A DNA stretch of 64,000 bases from UBA2402 sp044371005 (GTDB lineage: Bacteria; Planctomycetota; Phycisphaerae; Phycisphaerales; UBA1924). Below, one piece after another: positions 61,212 through 64,000 of the stretch. Positions within the stretch are counted from its first letter, which is position 1. The number at the start of each line of letters is the position of its first letter. The notes under the pieces were generated by a model. It ran no database searches, was not told the DNA's origin, and saw only the letters and a program-made list of their open reading frames with translations. The stretch spans positions 9,012 to 73,011 of the forward strand of contig JBILUL010000007.1 of NCBI GenBank assembly GCA_044371005.1, written 5' to 3'. A program made the translations under genes and the position numbers.

Positions 61212-63281
61212 ATGGGATGGACTCAGGATTCACGTCCGATTGCAGTCAAGACGCCATTGGGCGACAATGCGCTCATGCTCAGGTCGTTCACCTACAGCGA
61301 GTCGCTCGGCCGTCCTTTCACGATGTCTCTCTCGCTGGTCAGTGAGAATCACGCCATTTCTCACGAGTCGGTGCTCGGCCAGAACATCACCGTGAGGCTC
61401 AATCGCGTCGGCGGCGAGCCCCGATACTTCAACGCCTACATCTCCCGCTTTGAACAGAGCAGAGCGGCCAAAGGCGGGCTGGCGGGCTACGAGGCCGTGG
61501 CCGTTCCATGGATCTGGTTCCTGGGGCAATCATCCAACTGCAGAGCCTGGCAGGATCAGACTGTCCCCGAGGTCATCAAGACCGTCATGCGCGAACGCGG
61601 ATTCGGCAGCTTCAAGGAACGGCTTCAGGGCTCCTTCAAGCCCCGAGAGTATTGCGTGCAGTACCGCGAGAGCGATCTTGATTTCGTGACTCGACTCTGC
61701 GAGCACGAAGGCATCTACTGGTACACGACGCATCGCAACGGCGAACACACTCTGGTCTTCTCCAACGGAAAGTCCGGTCACGAGCGGCTGGCTGTCGACC
61801 CGGATCTGCAGTTTCTGCCGGGTACCGCGTCGGCGAGCCAGAAGAACGCCGTGACACAGTGGCGTTCCAGTCGGACGGTTCAGTCCGGCGCCGCGGCGAT
61901 GAGCGATTATGATTTCGAGAATCCCGCAACCTCTCTGCTGGCTCAGGTGAAGACCCCCGGCAAGCACCAGTTCGGTGACTTTGAGACATTCGAGTATCAC
62001 GGTGCCTATTCCAAGGCTTCACAGGGCGATGCACTCTCTCGCATCCGAGTCGAGGAGCATCGCAGTGGCGCGGAGGAGTTCGTTGCCGAGACAGTCTGCC
62101 GCTCGATCGACGTTGGATCAAAGTTCAATCTGTCCGGTCATCCAAGACAGGATCAGAATGCGGAGTACCTCGTCACGTCGGTGGTCATTGAAGCCAACGC
62201 CGGGGACTTTGACGCATCGAATCAGGGCGGCGACTTCAGCCATCGCACGACGCTCAGAGCGATCCGATCTCAGACAGCCTTCCGCCTTGCGCGGACTGTT
62301 CCGCCGCCAATGATCAACGGACCCCAGTCCGCCGTCGTCGTCGGGCCATCCGGCCAGGAGATCCATACCGACAAGCATGGCAGGATCCGAGTCCGCTTCT
62401 TCTGGGATCGCTACGCCAAGGGCGACGAGACCAGTTCGTGCTGGGTTCGAGTCAGCCAGCCATGGGCGGGGAAGAAGTGGGGCGGGTTCTTCCTGCCTCG
62501 CATCGGCCATGAAGTGCTTGTGGAGTTCCTTGGCGGCGATCCGGAACGACCGGTCGTGACGGGCTCGCTGTACAACGGCGAGAACGCCCCGCCCTACGCA
62601 CTTCCCGGAAAGCAGACGGTTTCAACAATCAAGTCCCTTTCGTCACCCGGCGGCGGAGGGTTCAACGAACTGCGATTCGAGGACAAGAAGGGCTCCGAGC
62701 AGATCTTCATCCATGGCGAGAAGGACTGGGATCGCCGCATCAAGAAGGATGCAAAGGACTGGATCGGCGGCGACCATCACATGATGGTCATCAAGGACAG
62801 CTTTACTGACATCAAGGGAGATCAGCACGAGAGTGTGACCGGCGACCGCAAGGAGAAAGTTGGCATGAACGCTTCTCTGAAGGTCGGCATGAACCTGGAC
62901 GAGAAGGTTGGAATGAACTACGCGCTCCAGTCCGGCATGCAGATGCACCTCAAGGCAGGGCTGTCGCTTGTGATCGAGGCGGGCATGATGATCACGCTCA
63001 AGGCAGGCGGCGGCTTCATCACCGTCGGGCCCACCGGAGTCTGCATTTCCGGCACCCCCGTCCTCATCAACAGTGGTGGTGCCGCGGGATCAGGTGCGGG
63101 CGCCAGTCCTGCACCACCGACTCCCGCCAAGGAGGCAGACAACGACAAGTCGGGGCAGGCGACCAAGGCCGTCAAGCCGCCGCGGCCGCCCAAGCCGACA
63201 ACCTACAGCCCCGCCGCGATGGTGCTCAAGCAGGCAGCCAAGTCAGGAACCCCGTTCTGCAAGCAATGTGCGAAGCAGTGA
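61212..63281 (+). CDS. vgrG: VgrG spike protein, copy 2
   Basis: 689 residues from the ATG at 61212, with GGGAG seven bases upstream; a GTG six bases earlier is the alternative. gp27/gp5-type motifs include MLRSFTYSESLGRPFTMSLS, EYCVQYRESDLDFVTRLCEH, SSCWVRVSQPWAGKKWGGFF and the needle repeats (GMNASLKVGMNLDEKVGMNY). The C-terminal ~60 residues are Pro/Lys/Ala-rich and end GTPFCKQCAKQ. No catalytic extension is seen, in contrast to the tail of the VgrG at 7720-11034. It lies in the structural tss operon and is probably the general spike. Confidence 0.95.
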   Translation: MGWTQDSRPIAVKTPLGDNALMLRSFTYSESLGRPFTMSLSLVSENHAISHESVLGQNITVRLNRVGGEPRYFNAYISRFEQSRAAKGGLAGYEAVAVPWIWFLGQSSNCRAWQDQTVPEVIKTVMRERGFGSFKERLQGSFKPREYCVQYRESDLDFVTRLCEHEGIYWYTTHRNGEHTLVFSNGKSGHERLAVDPDLQFLPGTASASQKNAVTQWRSSRTVQSGAAAMSDYDFENPATSLLAQVKTPGKHQFGDFETFEYHGAYSKASQGDALSRIRVEEHRSGAEEFVAETVCRSIDVGSKFNLSGHPRQDQNAEYLVTSVVIEANAGDFDASNQGGDFSHRTTLRAIRSQTAFRLARTVPPPMINGPQSAVVVGPSGQEIHTDKHGRIRVRFFWDRYAKGDETSSCWVRVSQPWAGKKWGGFFLPRIGHEVLVEFLGGDPERPVVTGSLYNGENAPPYALPGKQTVSTIKSLSSPGGGGFNELRFEDKKGSEQIFIHGEKDWDRRIKKDAKDWIGGDHHMMVIKDSFTDIKGDQHESVTGDRKEKVGMNASLKVGMNLDEKVGMNYALQSGMQMHLKAGLSLVIEAGMMITLKAGGGFITVGPTGVCISGTPVLINSGGAAGSGAGASPAPPTPAKEADNDKSGQATKAVKPPRPPKPTTYSPAAMVLKQAAKSGTPFCKQCAKQ

Positions 63282-63341
63282 TCCGGATATTCGAAGCAGG
63301 GATCAGGCAGATCTCGACGGCCAATTTGAAAGGAACCTCTC

Positions 63342-63698
63342 ATGATGACGCTGAAGGAGAAGATGGATCTTGTCATGCACTTTCGCAGCAAGGCGGGTCT
63401 CAAGAACCACCTGCGCGATGGTCTTTTGCGAGAAGGCTATGACGCCAACGAAGCCGATCAGGCCGCCGCGGCGTGCGCCGCAGCGGTCTTCTCCAACGCC
63501 CAGCTTGCTGGTGCAGCAACGACACTTATCATGTACCTCGCATCGCCTGAAAAAATCGCGTCGCCTCTGCTCGCCGGGGCCGCCGTTGGTACCATCGCCG
63601 GCATGGGCACGCTCCTGACCAGCCGATCCTGCCGCCCCTTCAATGCCCAGTATGATCTCGATCGCGCTGTCAATGAACTCGTTTCACAGCGACCTTGA
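63342..63698 (+). CDS. small protein with hydrophobic helices, downstream of vgrG
   Basis: 118 residues; AAAGGA lies before two ATG codons (63342 and 63345). The N-terminal half is charged and helical (KEKMDLVMHFRSKAGLKNHL). The middle is hydrophobic (AQLAGAATTLIMYLASPEK, LLAGAAVGTIAGMGTLL), consistent with two short membrane-associated helices. No family is recognised. The position just after vgrG could mean a small effector, an immunity protein or a chaperone. It is followed by the second hcp leader. Confidence 0.65.
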   Translation: MMTLKEKMDLVMHFRSKAGLKNHLRDGLLREGYDANEADQAAAACAAAVFSNAQLAGAATTLIMYLASPEKIASPLLAGAAVGTIAGMGTLLTSRSCRPFNAQYDLDRAVNELVSQRP

Positions 63699-63836
63699 CC
63701 AGTATTCAGCGGTCTTTGTCGGGGACTGTCTTGAGAGTAAGTGTCTGCAAAAAAGCAACTTGTGTCGGAATTCGCGTTCTGCGAGAAGATTCGTTGCTGT
63801 CGGCTGCGGGAGTCGCTCGGGAATCTCGCTTGCAAG

Positions 63837-64000
63837 GGTACAGGCCTGCGACTGCGGGCCGACGAACACCACCCTTGAAAGGACTTGAACAATGGCATTC
63901 TTCTCATTTCTGCAGCTCGACAGCGTGAAGGGCACCTGCACCGAGGACGGTCACGTTGACTGGATCGACGTGAAGGAGTTCCAGTACGCCCTCCAGCACA
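63837..64000 (+). repeat. duplication of the hcp leader and coding start
   Basis: Matches 56633-56796 over the 164 bp visible with about three mismatches; offset 7204 bp. Confidence 0.9.
63892..64000 (+). CDS. hcp: T6SS tube protein Hcp, copy 2 (partial at window end)
   Basis: The first 36 codons are visible. The start MAFFSFLQLDSVKGTCTEDG differs from copy 1 by one residue (Ala5 to Ser), and the rest matches to the window edge. It has the same ribosome-binding site AAAGGA. Copy 2 lies downstream of vgrG and a small membrane-protein gene, so it may begin a second cargo module with its own Hcp. Confidence 0.93.
   Translation, partial: MAFFSFLQLDSVKGTCTEDGHVDWIDVKEFQYALQH

Overview
This 64 kb, GC-rich window is most consistent with a member of the Planctomycetota, perhaps a Phycisphaerae-like lineage. 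That placement is an inference. It rests on an ECF-like sigma factor (PF07638 type) encoded near a Ser/Thr kinase with a C-terminal beta-propeller, on very long WD40 and filamentous-haemagglutinin-type proteins, and on an almost complete type VI secretion system (T6SS) with unusual multidomain accessory proteins. No rRNA, tRNA or CRISPR was recognised.

Layout. (1) 1-2.6 kb: two IS630-family transposase remnants in the same orientation flank a WD40 gene. (2) 2.9-11.0 kb: a PAAR protein on the plus strand, then on the minus strand a VgrG with a long Gly/Ser tail, a PAAR-headed candidate effector and a 3-nt-spaced partner gene. (3) 11.2-18.4 kb, minus strand: sigma factor, a large protein of unknown function and a kinase with a beta-propeller. 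(4) 18.8-32.4 kb: a candidate TssJ lipoprotein, two giant membrane proteins (pseudokinase-like/coiled-coil/TM/FGE-like and TagF-like/TM/FGE-like), TssM and TssL. (5) 32.8-38.1 kb, minus strand: an effector-loading island with an amidase-like candidate effector, a DUF4123 chaperone, a small helical protein, a second candidate effector, its partner, a second small helical protein and a free-standing PAAR tip. (6) 38.4-41.0 kb: an unknown protein and TssK. (7) 41.2-53.3 kb: a complete two-partner secretion pair (TpsB transporter and 3301-residue TpsA) embedded in the T6SS locus. (8) 53.4-64.0 kb, plus strand: TssA, TssB, TssC, Hcp, TssE, TssF, TssG, a second VgrG, a small membrane protein and the start of a second Hcp copy with a duplicated leader.

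How the genes fit together. TssJ(candidate)/L/M form the envelope complex. TssK/A/E/F/G form the baseplate and assembly machinery. TssB/C form the sheath, Hcp the tube, and VgrG/PAAR the spike. DUF4123 and the small helical proteins probably load cargo. The sigma factor, kinase and pseudokinase-like protein are plausible regulators. The disassembly ATPase TssH/ClpV is not in the window and may lie beyond the right edge.

The most interesting signal is a pair of diverged but parallel gene modules (5273-7612 and 33883-36621). Each has a large protein with a shared Cys/His-containing middle domain and a beta/glycine-rich C-terminal half, followed at once by a member of a second paralogous family. 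This looks like a duplicated effector/immunity (or effector/adaptor) system that I cannot match to a known toxin.
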